Shown piece by piece: positions 18,930 through 26,968 of a stretch of DNA of 64,000 bases. The stretch is from Eshraghiella sp045129695 (GTDB taxonomy: Bacteria > Bacillota > Clostridia > Lachnospirales > Lachnospiraceae). The translations under genes were made by a program, and so were the position numbers. The stretch's first letter is position 1. Every line of letters starts with the position of its first letter. The notes below the pieces were generated by a model, which was not told the DNA's origin, did no database searches, and saw only the letters and a list, made by a program, of their open reading frames with translations. Where the stretch lies: NCBI GenBank assembly GCA_045129695.1, contig JBGVJZ010000035.1, positions 19,367 to 83,366 of the forward strand. Reading direction: 5' to 3'.

Positions 18930-20075
18930 TTAATAAATTTCGTATGTATATCCGTTTTCGATTGCCCACTGCTCTGCATAAGAGTCATATCCAACAGTTA
19001 ATACTGTATCCTTCGGAAAGGCATTATCACCTATTTCTTTAACATTTCTTGGTATTGTTATGCTTTTAAGACTGTCACAATATTCAAATGCATATTCTCC
19101 TATTACCTCCAAATCCTTTGGCAGATTAATATATGACAACTCCTTACAACCATAAAAAGCTCTTCCCTCAATAATTTCCAAATTTTCTGACAATTCTATC
19201 TGTGACAGATTCTCACACTCCCAAAAAGCAGCCCATTCGATTTTTTCCACTTTATTAGGAATATCTATTTCATATAAATTCTTACAATCACTAAAAGCAA
19301 ATTCTCCAATCACTCTTAAGCTTTTTGGTAAATCCACTTCTTCAAAATCTTCATTATTACATAATCCAATATATTGAATTTCTCTTACACCATTCTCTAC
19401 TTTAAGTTCTTTAAACTCGCCTTTTCCCCATAAGGTTTCATCATCATCAAAAAAATGATAAATTCCTAATTCCCTCTCAAGATAAAGAGTGTCATCTTCA
19501 ATTCTCCACCCCTTATCATCAACAATAACAACACTTACAATTACTACCACTAAAGTAACAATGCCATATACAATAGCAGTAATCATACTTATTTTTTTAT
19601 CATTCGACACAGGCTCTGTTGTAACATCTGCCTCATTCTTTACAAGTGCTTTTGTTTCGCAAATTCTTCCAATCACAGTTGATATTAATAACAGCACCGA
19701 AGTAACATCTGCCATCCACCATACTTTTGATATCTCGCAATCATATAAAATTGGAATAATAATACCTGCTCCTGTGAGTGCAATCACAATAATGATACTT
19801 ACCACTAATGCACCAATAAAAAATTTAAACTTTTTAGATTTAATAAATGAAAGTATCAACATAATCAAGCCAATCATAATTACGCCAAAACAAGTATATC
19901 CATCTACATATATCCTCTTATACTCTGCTATATCTTTCATTACTTCGACTATACCACCATATGGATTGTATCCACTATTGTACATCCAAGGACCAATATT
20001 CATAAGCACTACTATCAGCACCACTAACGCCCTATAAAACCACTTTGTCCATTTTAAAATCACTTTACTTTTCAT
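18930..20075 (-). CDS. Polytopic membrane protein with extracellular BspA-type leucine-rich repeats
   Basis: 381 residues from the ATG at 20075 (GGAGAAAAAG before it). The N-terminal half has about five membrane helices. The C-terminal half carries about five LRR_5/BspA-type repeats (NLYEIDIPNKVEKIEWAAF, ELSYINLPKDLEVIGEYAF and so on) and an end cap (YDSYAEQWAIENGYTYEIY). Such repeats usually bind proteins or surfaces. The gene leads the operon and has an ECF-type promoter about 40 nt upstream. Its translation start region shares 20 identical bases with that of the next gene. Confidence 0.8.
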   Translation of the reverse strand: MKSKVILKWTKWFYRALVVLIVVLMNIGPWMYNSGYNPYGGIVEVMKDIAEYKRIYVDGYTCFGVIMIGLIMLILSFIKSKKFKFFIGALVVSIIIVIALTGAGIIIPILYDCEISKVWWMADVTSVLLLISTVIGRICETKALVKNEADVTTEPVSNDKKISMITAIVYGIVTLVVVIVSVVIVDDKGWRIEDDTLYLERELGIYHFFDDDETLWGKGEFKELKVENGVREIQYIGLCNNEDFEEVDLPKSLRVIGEFAFSDCKNLYEIDIPNKVEKIEWAAFWECENLSQIELSENLEIIEGRAFYGCKELSYINLPKDLEVIGEYAFEYCDSLKSITIPRNVKEIGDNAFPKDTVLTVGYDSYAEQWAIENGYTYEIY

Positions 20076-20595
20076 AATCTTTTTCTCCTTCAAATATGTA
20101 TTTTTTCATCTTATACTCTATAGAGAGCATAAGTTTTAAAAAGGTTGCACCTTTTTTGAAAAAATTTTAAAAAAATGTGGAAATTTTTCATGTGCAATAT
20201 CGCACTAAGAAAAAAAAGACTAAGTTTCCCTAGTCCCCTAATGAAATTTCTCACATGAATAACCCTTAGGAGCAGTGTGCCGCCCCCTTGGGTATATTCT
20301 GTGAGAAAACAAGAATAGGGCGTAAGTATGCGTCCACACTTACACCCCAAAATATATTTGAAGGTCATAAACTAATCTGCAATATATTATTATTTCCTTG
20401 TAAATAAGTTGCATTTACTGTAAAATAAATAATGTGTATCGCAGCCTAGGTCTGTATTGTGTGGTAGCCTATTACCATCCTTGCTCGGCGTAGTTGCAGC
20501 TACGTCGAGTGGTACACCATGTATTCTCGAATTCTCATAGTTATTTTAGCATACACTCATACATATCGCAAGATTAGTTTTCCATCAAATCCCAG
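20076..20595. other. 520-bp intergenic region with hairpins
   Basis: Besides the ECF promoter it holds a 10-bp hairpin (20318-20327 with 20338-20347), which could weakly terminate the small gene upstream. A second 10-bp stem CTCGGCGTAG/CTACGTCGAG (20484-20493, 20500-20509) has a 6-nt loop. No protein-coding frame is convincing: the 85-codon minus frame here overlaps the promoter and lacks a ribosome site. A structured RNA remains possible. Confidence 0.45.
20114..20149 (-). promoter_or_regulatory. ECF-type promoter of the surface-sensing operon
   Basis: On the minus strand, TGCAACC (20143-20149) followed by TTTTT, then 17 nt to CTCTAT (20120-20125), extended as CTCTATAGAGTA. The same parts with identical spacing occur at 20841-20876. 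AAC-type -35 boxes are typical of ECF sigma factors, and the operon encodes one. Confidence 0.7.
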
Positions 20596-20817
20596 CTACT
20601 TAAGTTTAATTCTGCTGTATCTTGTGTATATTTTATCGTCTATTATTTTCCCCTCAATTTCAATTTTTTGCCTGCTGGTAACAAAAATATTGTCTTTAAT
20701 TGCTTGACGATTCTGTGACACAACCGTAAATGTCCTGTCATTAACATTTACTTTAAATGTGCAGACGCTATCGCTGTAGACAGGTTCAGAAATAACATCG
20801 CACACGAGTCTCATCAT
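20596..20817 (-). CDS. Small 73-residue protein, possibly OB-fold, under an ECF-type promoter
   Basis: The start at 20817 is fixed by a near-perfect AAGGAGGTGA site; a longer frame upstream would run through the promoter at 20841-20876. The peptide alternates polar and hydrophobic residues as in small beta-barrels and ends with KIIDDKIYTRYSRIKLK, faintly like the last strands of single-strand-binding OB folds. That likeness is weak, so the function is open. It shares its promoter pattern with the sensor operon 0.7 kb downstream and is probably in the same regulon. Confidence 0.6.
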   Translation of the reverse strand: MMRLVCDVISEPVYSDSVCTFKVNVNDRTFTVVSQNRQAIKDNIFVTSRQKIEIEGKIIDDKIYTRYSRIKLK

Positions 20818-20840
20818 AAGCCTCACCTCCTTAATGCTTC

Positions 20841-20876
20841 TACTTAATAGAGGGAACAAAGGCAAAAAAGGTTGCA
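20841..20876 (-). promoter_or_regulatory. ECF-type promoter of the 73-residue protein gene
   Basis: TGCAACC (20870-20876) followed by TTTTTT, then 17 nt to CTCTAT (20847-20852), extended as CTCTATTAAGTA. It matches the promoter at 20114-20149 in both boxes and in spacing. Confidence 0.7.
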
Positions 20877-21006
20877 AAAAAAATAAATGACTTGCTATTT
20901 TGCACGCCATTTATAATAAAAACACTATTTCATTCCATTTAATATTTAGACAATTTTTATTTGGTATATACATAATTCTCTCTGTCAGTCCGGAACATTT
21001 CAATAA

Positions 21007-21684
21007 CTACCCCTCAAATCGGTATCCTACACCTCTTAAAGTAACAAGATACTTTCTGTATTCTCCAAGACTGCTTCTTAACAGCTTAATATGGGTATCA
21101 AGAGTTCTGTCATCTCCGTAATAATCATAACCCCATACCTCTGTGATAAGCTTCTCTCGGGTAAGTGCAATTCCCCTATTCTTAACCATATAAAACAGAA
21201 GCTCATATTCCTTAGGTGTAAGGCTGACCTTTTCTCCATTTACAGTAACTATTCTTCCTGTAAAATCAACACTCAGACCTTCAACACTGTATATATCATG
21301 TGGTTCACTTTCTCTTCTTGCACTTGCGCTCCTACTGATTACAGCCTTAATCCTCATCATCAGTTCTCTGGGTGAAAATGGTTTAACAACATAATCATCT
21401 ATTCCCAGCTCAAAACCATGGATTTTGTCATATTCCTCGCCTCTTGCAGACAGCATAATTATAGGTATCTGCTTGAGTTTCCTTATTTCACGACAAGTAG
21501 TAAATCCATCCATCTCCGGCATCATTACATCCAGAATTATCAAATCATAATTATTAGCACGTACTTTAATAAGTGCCTGCATTCCGTCCTCAGCCTCATC
21601 CACATCATAGCTATCAAACTCTGCATATTTACGAATAATAAGACGAATCTTCTCCTCATCATCTACAACTAATATTTTGCTCAT
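21007..21684 (-). CDS. OmpR/PhoB-type response regulator
   Basis: 225 residues from the ATG at 21684 (GGAAGGAA upstream), so that the protein opens MSKILVVDDEE. The receiver domain has the phospho-accepting Asp in LIILDVMMPEMDG, a Ser in IIMLSARG and the Lys in YVVKPFSP. The winged-helix output domain ends with DTHIKLLRSSLG and TLRGVGYRFEG. No kinase is adjacent; the same-direction kinase at 12514-14007 is the best candidate partner. The promoter lies inside a 12-bp inverted repeat. Confidence 0.93.
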   Translation of the reverse strand: MSKILVVDDEEKIRLIIRKYAEFDSYDVDEAEDGMQALIKVRANNYDLIILDVMMPEMDGFTTCREIRKLKQIPIIMLSARGEEYDKIHGFELGIDDYVVKPFSPRELMMRIKAVISRSASARRESEPHDIYSVEGLSVDFTGRIVTVNGEKVSLTPKEYELLFYMVKNRGIALTREKLITEVWGYDYYGDDRTLDTHIKLLRSSLGEYRKYLVTLRGVGYRFEG

Positions 21685-21709
21685 ATGTTCAATTCCTTCC
21701 ACTAAAAAA

Positions 21710-21757
21710 ACCGTCACACTCGTTTCCTAGATTATACTAAGAATAGAGTGTGACGGT
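21710..21757 (-). promoter_or_regulatory. Promoter embedded in a 12-bp inverted repeat, also a likely thrC terminator
   Basis: The perfect arms ACCGTCACACTC (21710-21721) and GAGTGTGACGGT (21746-21757) are followed by T7 on the minus strand. On that strand TTGACC overlaps the first arm and TATAAT falls in the 24-nt loop, 18 nt apart. The same DNA can therefore end thrC mRNA and start the regulator mRNA, or act as an operator. Confidence 0.6.
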
Positions 21758-21768
21758 CAAGTCACGTT

Positions 21769-23262
21769 TTAGTTAATGTTAAGTATATTTTTCACTGTAG
21801 CCTTCATCTCTGTTCTGTCACAAATTCTGTCGTGAAGAACCGGCGCTGTACGTATATCTTCAATCGCCTGTGGAACTGTAACATTTGCAATATTACTAAG
21901 TTCGTCTACTAATTCAAAATCTGACATTGCTGAGTATTTAACCTCATCAATTGCGTTCATAACACTTCTGGTAAACTTGAACGGACTGGCTGTTGACGCA
22001 ATAACAGTCTTGGTGTTATCTCCTGTGGATCTGCTGTACTTCTTGTAAACCTCAGCAGCAACAGCTGTATGTGTATCAATTACATAGCCGGTATTCTCAT
22101 AAATTGACTTAATAACTTCTGCTGTCTCAGCTTCACTTGCATAATTGCCGTAAAAGTCCTTAAGCTCTTCCTGCATTGCAGGTGTGATATCATATTTACC
22201 CTCGTTCTTAAGGTTGTCCATAAGTGCTTTATTAGTAGAAGCATCAGCTCCTGCAATCTTATAGATAAGTCGCTCAAGATTGCTTGAAATAAGAATATCC
22301 ATTGATGGAGAGGTTGTAAGAACAAATTCTCTGTTTCTGTCATAAGTTCCTGTTAAGAAGAAATCATATAACACTTTATTCTCATTGGAAGCACAAATCA
22401 ATTTATTAATCGGAAGTCCCATGTTCTTAGCATAATAAGCTGCAAGAATATTACCAAAATTACCTGTCGGAACTACTACATTAATCTTCTCACCTTCTTC
22501 AATCTCACCATTTGCAAGAAGTCTTGTATATGCATATACATAGTATACAATCTGTGGAACGAGTCTTCCGATATTGATTGAGTTAGCTGATGAGAACTGG
22601 AATCCTGCATCTGCAAGCTCCTTGGCAAGTTCTTCATCACCAAACATATTTTTAACACCTGTCTGGGCATCATCGAAATTACCATGGATTCCAACAACAT
22701 ATGTATTATCACCCTTCTGGGTAACCATCTGCTTCTCCTGAATAGGACTTACACCATTCTTAGGATAGAATACGATAATTCTTGTCCCCGGAACATCAGC
22801 AAAGCCGGCTAAAGCAGCCTTACCGGTATCACCTGATGTTGCTGTAAGAATAACAATTTCATTGTTAATCTGATTTTTCTTCGCACTTGTTGTTAATAAG
22901 TGTGGAAGAATTGAAAGAGCCATATCCTTAAATGCAATTGTTGCACCATGGAACAACTCCATATAGTATGCTCCATCCGCTTTAACCAAAGGTGCAATCT
23001 CGTCCGTATCAAACTTGGCATCATAAGCCTTATTAATACAATTCTTAAGTTCTTCCTCTGTAAAGTCGGTGAGGTATAATTTCATAACTTCATAAGCAAC
23101 CTGCTTATAATCCATTTCTGTCATATCCTTAAGGCTTACATCAAAAGCCGGAATTGTCTCCGGAACATATAATCCTCCATCTGCTGCAAGACCCTTTAAA
23201 ATAGCCTGCGAAGCTGTTACTTTAACATCTGCACTTCTTGTGCTTGAATAAAAAAGATTCAT
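21769..23262 (-). CDS. thrC: Threonine synthase
   Basis: It converts O-phosphohomoserine to threonine with PLP. The 497-residue product from the ATG at 23262 (AAAGGTGG upstream) starts MNLFYSSTRSAD, the usual start of the long ThrC class, and has ADGGLYVPE early. The PLP lysine is in TIAFKDMALS and the phosphate-binding loop in TATSGDTGKAAL. The longer frame to 23325 would swallow the promoter and is rejected. No other threonine gene is nearby. Confidence 0.95.
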   Translation of the reverse strand: MNLFYSSTRSADVKVTASQAILKGLAADGGLYVPETIPAFDVSLKDMTEMDYKQVAYEVMKLYLTDFTEEELKNCINKAYDAKFDTDEIAPLVKADGAYYMELFHGATIAFKDMALSILPHLLTTSAKKNQINNEIVILTATSGDTGKAALAGFADVPGTRIIVFYPKNGVSPIQEKQMVTQKGDNTYVVGIHGNFDDAQTGVKNMFGDEELAKELADAGFQFSSANSINIGRLVPQIVYYVYAYTRLLANGEIEEGEKINVVVPTGNFGNILAAYYAKNMGLPINKLICASNENKVLYDFFLTGTYDRNREFVLTTSPSMDILISSNLERLIYKIAGADASTNKALMDNLKNEGKYDITPAMQEELKDFYGNYASEAETAEVIKSIYENTGYVIDTHTAVAAEVYKKYSRSTGDNTKTVIASTASPFKFTRSVMNAIDEVKYSAMSDFELVDELSNIANVTVPQAIEDIRTAPVLHDRICDRTEMKATVKNILNIN

Positions 23263-23293
23263 TATAGTACCACCTTTTTCTAAAATTCGTCTA

Positions 23294-23322
23294 ATTATAA
23301 CACAATGAATATTTAAAAACAA
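23294..23322 (-). promoter_or_regulatory. Sigma-A-type promoter of thrC
   Basis: TTGTTT (23317-23322), 17-nt spacer, TATAAT (23294-23299) on the minus strand, about 30 nt before the start codon. Confidence 0.65.
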
Positions 23323-23326
23323 CAAC

Positions 23327-24280
23327 TCATTGTATTACTTTCTTCATTATTTCCAAATCTGCAGCTGAAATTTTACTAATAATGTACTTATTCTGTTGAT
23401 AAGGAATTGAGATATATTTATTAATTCGCTCCCTGATTCCTGTCAGCCCTTTTTCTACAGAAAACAGTTTCTCATTCTTAGCATAGCCAAAACACAGATT
23501 GGTGCAAAATGACGCCAGCTGAAATACTGCATATTCCACAGCCTCTTTAAGCTCACAATAATCCGGCAGTGGTGACATAGTGTTGTATATGGCATCCATA
23601 GCCGCTGTAGCATTATCATAATATTTAATTACATTAAAGCTCTTGGACAAAGAATTGGGAAAATATCTGTAGTTGTACAGAATCTCTTTAACATTACCAA
23701 CCCGTTTTGCTTTGGCAAACATATACATAAGATACTCACAGTCCTCAAGTATTACTTTTTCCCTAAAACGTATTTCACTGTCAATAAGAAGTTCGCGCCT
23801 AAATATTCGTGACCAGAGATATCCCCCTGACACAATAAGCTCACTGCGTTTCGTACTATTCAAATCCCCTGTAAGCCAGTCCGAAGTATGTACCATGGCT
23901 AAATCTTTTTCTTCATTATAATAGCCGCAGTCCACAATATCATAATTACCCATTACCGCTTCGTCATACAGCTTCTCATACATATCTGTTGCTATAATAT
24001 CATCACTGTCAACAAATCCTATATATTTTCCGGTTGCATACATAAGTCCCACATTACGGGCACCGCCTGCACCTCTGTTTATCTCAAGATTAATCGCCAT
24101 AATAATTTCCGGAAACTGCTTTTCACATTCCAGAATAATATCCCATGTACTGTCAGTGGATGCATCGTTAACCAGAATAACCTCAATATCCTTCAATGTC
24201 TGGTTAACAATATTTCCAAGACACTGGATTAATGTCTTCTCACAGTTATAAGCCGGGATAATAACAGAAACCTTCTTCAT
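23327..24280 (-). CDS. Family 2 glycosyltransferase
   Basis: 317 residues from the ATG at 24280 (AAAGGA upstream), so the GT-A fold begins at once: VSVIIPAYNCEKTL, VILVNDASTDSTW, NRGAGGARNVGL and the metal-binding DSDD (FVDSDDIIATD). It transfers a sugar from a nucleotide sugar to an unknown acceptor, probably for a surface glycan. About 120 C-terminal residues are helical with no membrane segment. It is a lone gene between the hydrolase and thrC. Confidence 0.88.
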   Translation of the reverse strand: MKKVSVIIPAYNCEKTLIQCLGNIVNQTLKDIEVILVNDASTDSTWDIILECEKQFPEIIMAINLEINRGAGGARNVGLMYATGKYIGFVDSDDIIATDMYEKLYDEAVMGNYDIVDCGYYNEEKDLAMVHTSDWLTGDLNSTKRSELIVSGGYLWSRIFRRELLIDSEIRFREKVILEDCEYLMYMFAKAKRVGNVKEILYNYRYFPNSLSKSFNVIKYYDNATAAMDAIYNTMSPLPDYCELKEAVEYAVFQLASFCTNLCFGYAKNEKLFSVEKGLTGIRERINKYISIPYQQNKYIISKISAADLEIMKKVIQ

Positions 24281-24354
24281 ATATTCAAAATCCTTTACCA
24301 TATAAATCATTTAAAGTATATTATAGTATGTTCCGGTATAAATCGCAATTAAAA

Positions 24355-24389
24355 AACAGCATTAGGCTATATATTGTCCAATGCTGTTT
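24355..24389 (-). terminator. Terminator of the SleB-like gene
   Basis: AACAGCATTGG pairs with CCTAATGCTGTT with one bulge, followed by T6 on the minus strand. Confidence 0.75.
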
Positions 24390-24396
24390 AATAATA

Positions 24397-25161
24397 TTAT
24401 CTGTACTTAAAGAAAATATGACCATCATATTCGAAAAGTCTTTCAAGTGTTGTAACATGCCAACTGTCAGGTGTTGCTGATTTCACCGATACAAAGAATA
24501 TTGCACCCTGTGAATAATCCTCCCCTGCAAGTGCTCTGTCAACAGCTTCAACAGTTGACTGAGTAATTGTTACACTATTAAATCTTCCATCCTTAACAGG
24601 TACAAATTGTTCACCATTTCCATGATAAATAACTCCTGTAATGGAATTCGGAAATCTTGGATTTTTAACCCTGTTAATAATAACGTTAGCAACCATGATT
24701 TTCCCAAGAACATCACACGCTGTAGCTTCTGCCTCTACTATTCTGAGAAGGTTATTGTAATCTTCCTCTGTATAGTCAATTACAGTCTGCGGTACTGTTT
24801 CTGTCTCAGCAACAATTTCTTCTGTTGTCTCCTCTTCTGCAACCTCCACGGATGCTGTATGATTTGTCATGGTCCCCATTACCAGATAAATCTCATCCGA
24901 CTCTATCTCTGCGATTTCATTTTCTACAATATCCTCTGTCTGTGTTTCGGTCATTTTCTCAGACTGTGTTGCTTCAACTACTAAATTAATGTCTTTCTCT
25001 GTATCGTTCTTTTTTACATCCACACACAAGAAAGCATCAGCAGCAACAATCACGGTAATAACCCCAAGCCCTACCCATGCCGTATGCTTACGACATAGAG
25101 CCTTCGAAGAATTTTCAAGCTTAGCAAGAAAACCTCGAAGCTTCGATTGAATATTCTGCAT
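24397..25161 (-). CDS. Membrane-anchored cell wall hydrolase (SleB/hydrolase_2 family)
   Basis: 254 residues: a basic cytoplasmic start, one membrane helix (about 29-47), a Thr/Glu-rich wall linker and a C-terminal SleB-type domain (about 130-254). The domain shows the catalytic Glu region LLRIVEAEA, then IMVANVIINRVKNPRFP, VPVKDGRF and the closing YDGHIFFKYR. Family members cleave peptidoglycan, often in spore germination or wall turnover. The upstream region has a strong sigma-A promoter, so general wall maintenance is as likely as sporulation. Confidence 0.85.
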   Translation of the reverse strand: MQNIQSKLRGFLAKLENSSKALCRKHTAWVGLGVITVIVAADAFLCVDVKKNDTEKDINLVVEATQSEKMTETQTEDIVENEIAEIESDEIYLVMGTMTNHTASVEVAEEETTEEIVAETETVPQTVIDYTEEDYNNLLRIVEAEATACDVLGKIMVANVIINRVKNPRFPNSITGVIYHGNGEQFVPVKDGRFNSVTITQSTVEAVDRALAGEDYSQGAIFFVSVKSATPDSWHVTTLERLFEYDGHIFFKYR

Positions 25162-25211
25162 AAAAACCTCTCTTCAACTAATAGTGACCTGAATTGTTCA
25201 AGCCATGTTGA

Positions 25212-25240
25212 ATTATCGTGCAGAGGATTTTAAGTGTCAA
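25212..25240 (-). promoter_or_regulatory. Sigma-A promoter of the SleB-like gene
   Basis: TTGACA (25235-25240), a 17-nt spacer and GATAAT (25212-25217) on the minus strand. Confidence 0.75.
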
Positions 25241-25505
25241 CAAAACAGAGGTTTTTTGTGAAAAACGTCCTTTGTAACATTTTTGTAACAATTATGACCG
25301 TCATTATGTATATTTTTTTTCATATTTTTACGTTTTTTTTGTGCAAATTAATATCATATTTCAAAATCAGATATACACTTATTTTACATTCCTTGGTAAA
25401 ATTAGTATATTCGTTCCCATTTTTAAGGTTAAAAAAGCTGAAAAAGTGGTGGCAAAAACCATTTTTTTCCATTTTTTTTACTCTTTTACTTTATTTTAAT
25501 TCTTC

Positions 25506-25536
25506 AAAATTGTAAGAAACATTTTCTTACAATTTT
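25506..25536. promoter_or_regulatory. 14-bp perfect inverted repeat (loop CAT) next to the HNH/AP2-like promoter
   Basis: AAAATTGTAAGAAA and its complement end 10 nt before a TTGCGG/TATACT promoter (25547-25552, 25571-25576, spacing 18). The position suits an activator or repressor site. Confidence 0.5.
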
Positions 25537-25611
25537 AATAAGCACTTGCGGTATATTATATTTATTATGTATACTGTAAGAAGATTGATTTTCAATGAAG
25601 GGAGAATCTGC

Positions 25612-26406
25612 ATGGATAAATTAGCAGGTGTATATGAAACAGCCAGAAAAGACGGAAGTAAATACTATCGTGCCGGAATTACAATCCGCAATAAACACAT
25701 CAGTCTTGGCAGCTTCGATATACCGGAACATGCAGGCAGAGCATATATAGAAGCAACGGATATATTTAATTCCGATATTTCCATTGAATCCTACAGTCCT
25801 GCCAAATATACACTACCTTTTAATAAATTTGTTGTATTAATTAATTTCAGAGATAATCATATTTATTTTAAAACACCTATCTATCTGTACAAAAGATATT
25901 TTTACTATTATTTTGACAAAAATTATTATCTTAAATTTGATGCTGATGACCTTTTCTACTACTCCACCCATTCCATTATGCGAAGGGGCGGTCATTTATT
26001 TGTGGCAGACTATGGAATGCAGGTTAACATTCTGTCCAGATATGGTATTAAAGACTATGCTGTTCAGGGTAAGGACTATTATTTTGCCAATGGAGATTCA
26101 CAAGATTTCCGTTATGGCAATATAGTAATCGTTAATCCTTATCATGGTGTCAGCCATTTTGTCAAGAACGGACGTGACTATTATAAAGTTAAAATACATA
26201 TTAATGGGGATTATATTGTAGGAACCTACAAAACTCCTGAAGAAGCGGCAATCGCTTATAACAAAGCTGCCGATTGTCTCAGAGAAAAAGGATTACAAAA
26301 AAACTTCCCGGAAAATTACCCGGAAAGTCTTTCTGCAATATCATATGCTTCTATATATAATTCAGTCAAAATATCATCAAAAATACGAAACCTACGTGTG
26401 CAATGA
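25612..26406 (+). CDS. Free-standing HNH/AP2-like protein, probably without nuclease activity
   Basis: 264 residues from the ATG at 25612 (AAGGGAG upstream). The N-terminal 50 residues (GVYETARKDGSKYYRAGI, SLGSFDIPEHAGRAYIEA) and the C-terminal 60 (YYKVKIHINGDYIVGTYK, PEEAAIAYNKAAD, KNFPENY) each look like an AP2-type DNA-binding domain. Between them, FANGDSQDFRYGNI followed by NPYHGV resembles the end of an HNH nuclease, but the catalytic His position reads Tyr. It may be a homing-endonuclease relative turned DNA-binding protein. It stands alone with its own promoter and a palindrome beside it. Confidence 0.55.
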   Translation: MDKLAGVYETARKDGSKYYRAGITIRNKHISLGSFDIPEHAGRAYIEATDIFNSDISIESYSPAKYTLPFNKFVVLINFRDNHIYFKTPIYLYKRYFYYYFDKNYYLKFDADDLFYYSTHSIMRRGGHLFVADYGMQVNILSRYGIKDYAVQGKDYYFANGDSQDFRYGNIVIVNPYHGVSHFVKNGRDYYKVKIHINGDYIVGTYKTPEEAAIAYNKAADCLREKGLQKNFPENYPESLSAISYASIYNSVKISSKIRNLRVQ

Positions 26407-26470
26407 GTGCCTGAAGACTGCAAACCTGCCACACTATTCAGTGAAAATGTTTATTTCACTAAAACCCAAT

Positions 26471-26956
26471 TTATTTATTATTGATATAATTTATAAGTCC
26501 TTCTGCCGCAATAATCTTCTGCATAAACTCCGGGAATGCCTGACCTTTAAATTCAGTTCCCTTAGTTCTATTGTAAATCATACCGCTGTCAAAATCAACC
26601 TCTACCTCATCTCCTGCCTCAATTCCTCTTGAGGCCTCAGGACACTCAATAATCGGAAGTCCGATATTAATTGCATTACGGTAGAAAATTCTTGCAAAGG
26701 TCTCAGCGATAACACAGCTTACACCTGCAGCCTTAATTGCAATTGGAGCATGCTCTCTTGATGAACCACAGCCAAAATTCTTATCAGCAACAATAATGTC
26801 ACCCTTCTGAACTTTATTTACAAATTCCTTATCAATATCCTCCATACAGTGAGTTGCTAACTCTGCAGGATCAGAGGAATTTAAATATCTTGCCGGAATG
26901 ATAACGTCTGTATCCACATTATCTCCATATTTGAATACTGTTCCATGTGCTTTCAT
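26471..26956 (-). CDS. leuD: 3-isopropylmalate dehydratase small subunit
   Basis: 161 residues. With LeuC it isomerises 2-isopropylmalate to 3-isopropylmalate in leucine synthesis. It has the small-subunit signatures GDNVDTDVIIPARYL, NFGCGSSREHAP and FARIFYRNAINIGLP. The length is that of the short LeuD class that pairs with a separate 420-residue LeuC. It lies 12 nt behind leuC with AGGAGG, so the two are co-transcribed. Confidence 0.95.
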   Translation of the reverse strand: MKAHGTVFKYGDNVDTDVIIPARYLNSSDPAELATHCMEDIDKEFVNKVQKGDIIVADKNFGCGSSREHAPIAIKAAGVSCVIAETFARIFYRNAINIGLPIIECPEASRGIEAGDEVEVDFDSGMIYNRTKGTEFKGQAFPEFMQKIIAAEGLINYINNK

Positions 26957-26968
26957 TATTAATTCCTC

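Larger units (their letters stand above)
25162..25611. other. 450-bp A/T-rich intergenic region between divergent genes
   Basis: It contains the SleB-like promoter, a T-rich stretch (about 25290-25500) with no supported frame, a 14-bp palindrome at 25506-25536 and the promoter of the HNH/AP2-like gene. Confidence 0.5.

Noticed and set aside
19489..20037. 182-codon + strand frame
   Set aside because: It is antisense to the LRR membrane gene; its hydrophobic Ile/Thr-rich translation is the complement of membrane helices.
20111..20368. 85-codon minus-strand frame
   Set aside because: It overlaps the ECF promoter and has no ribosome site.
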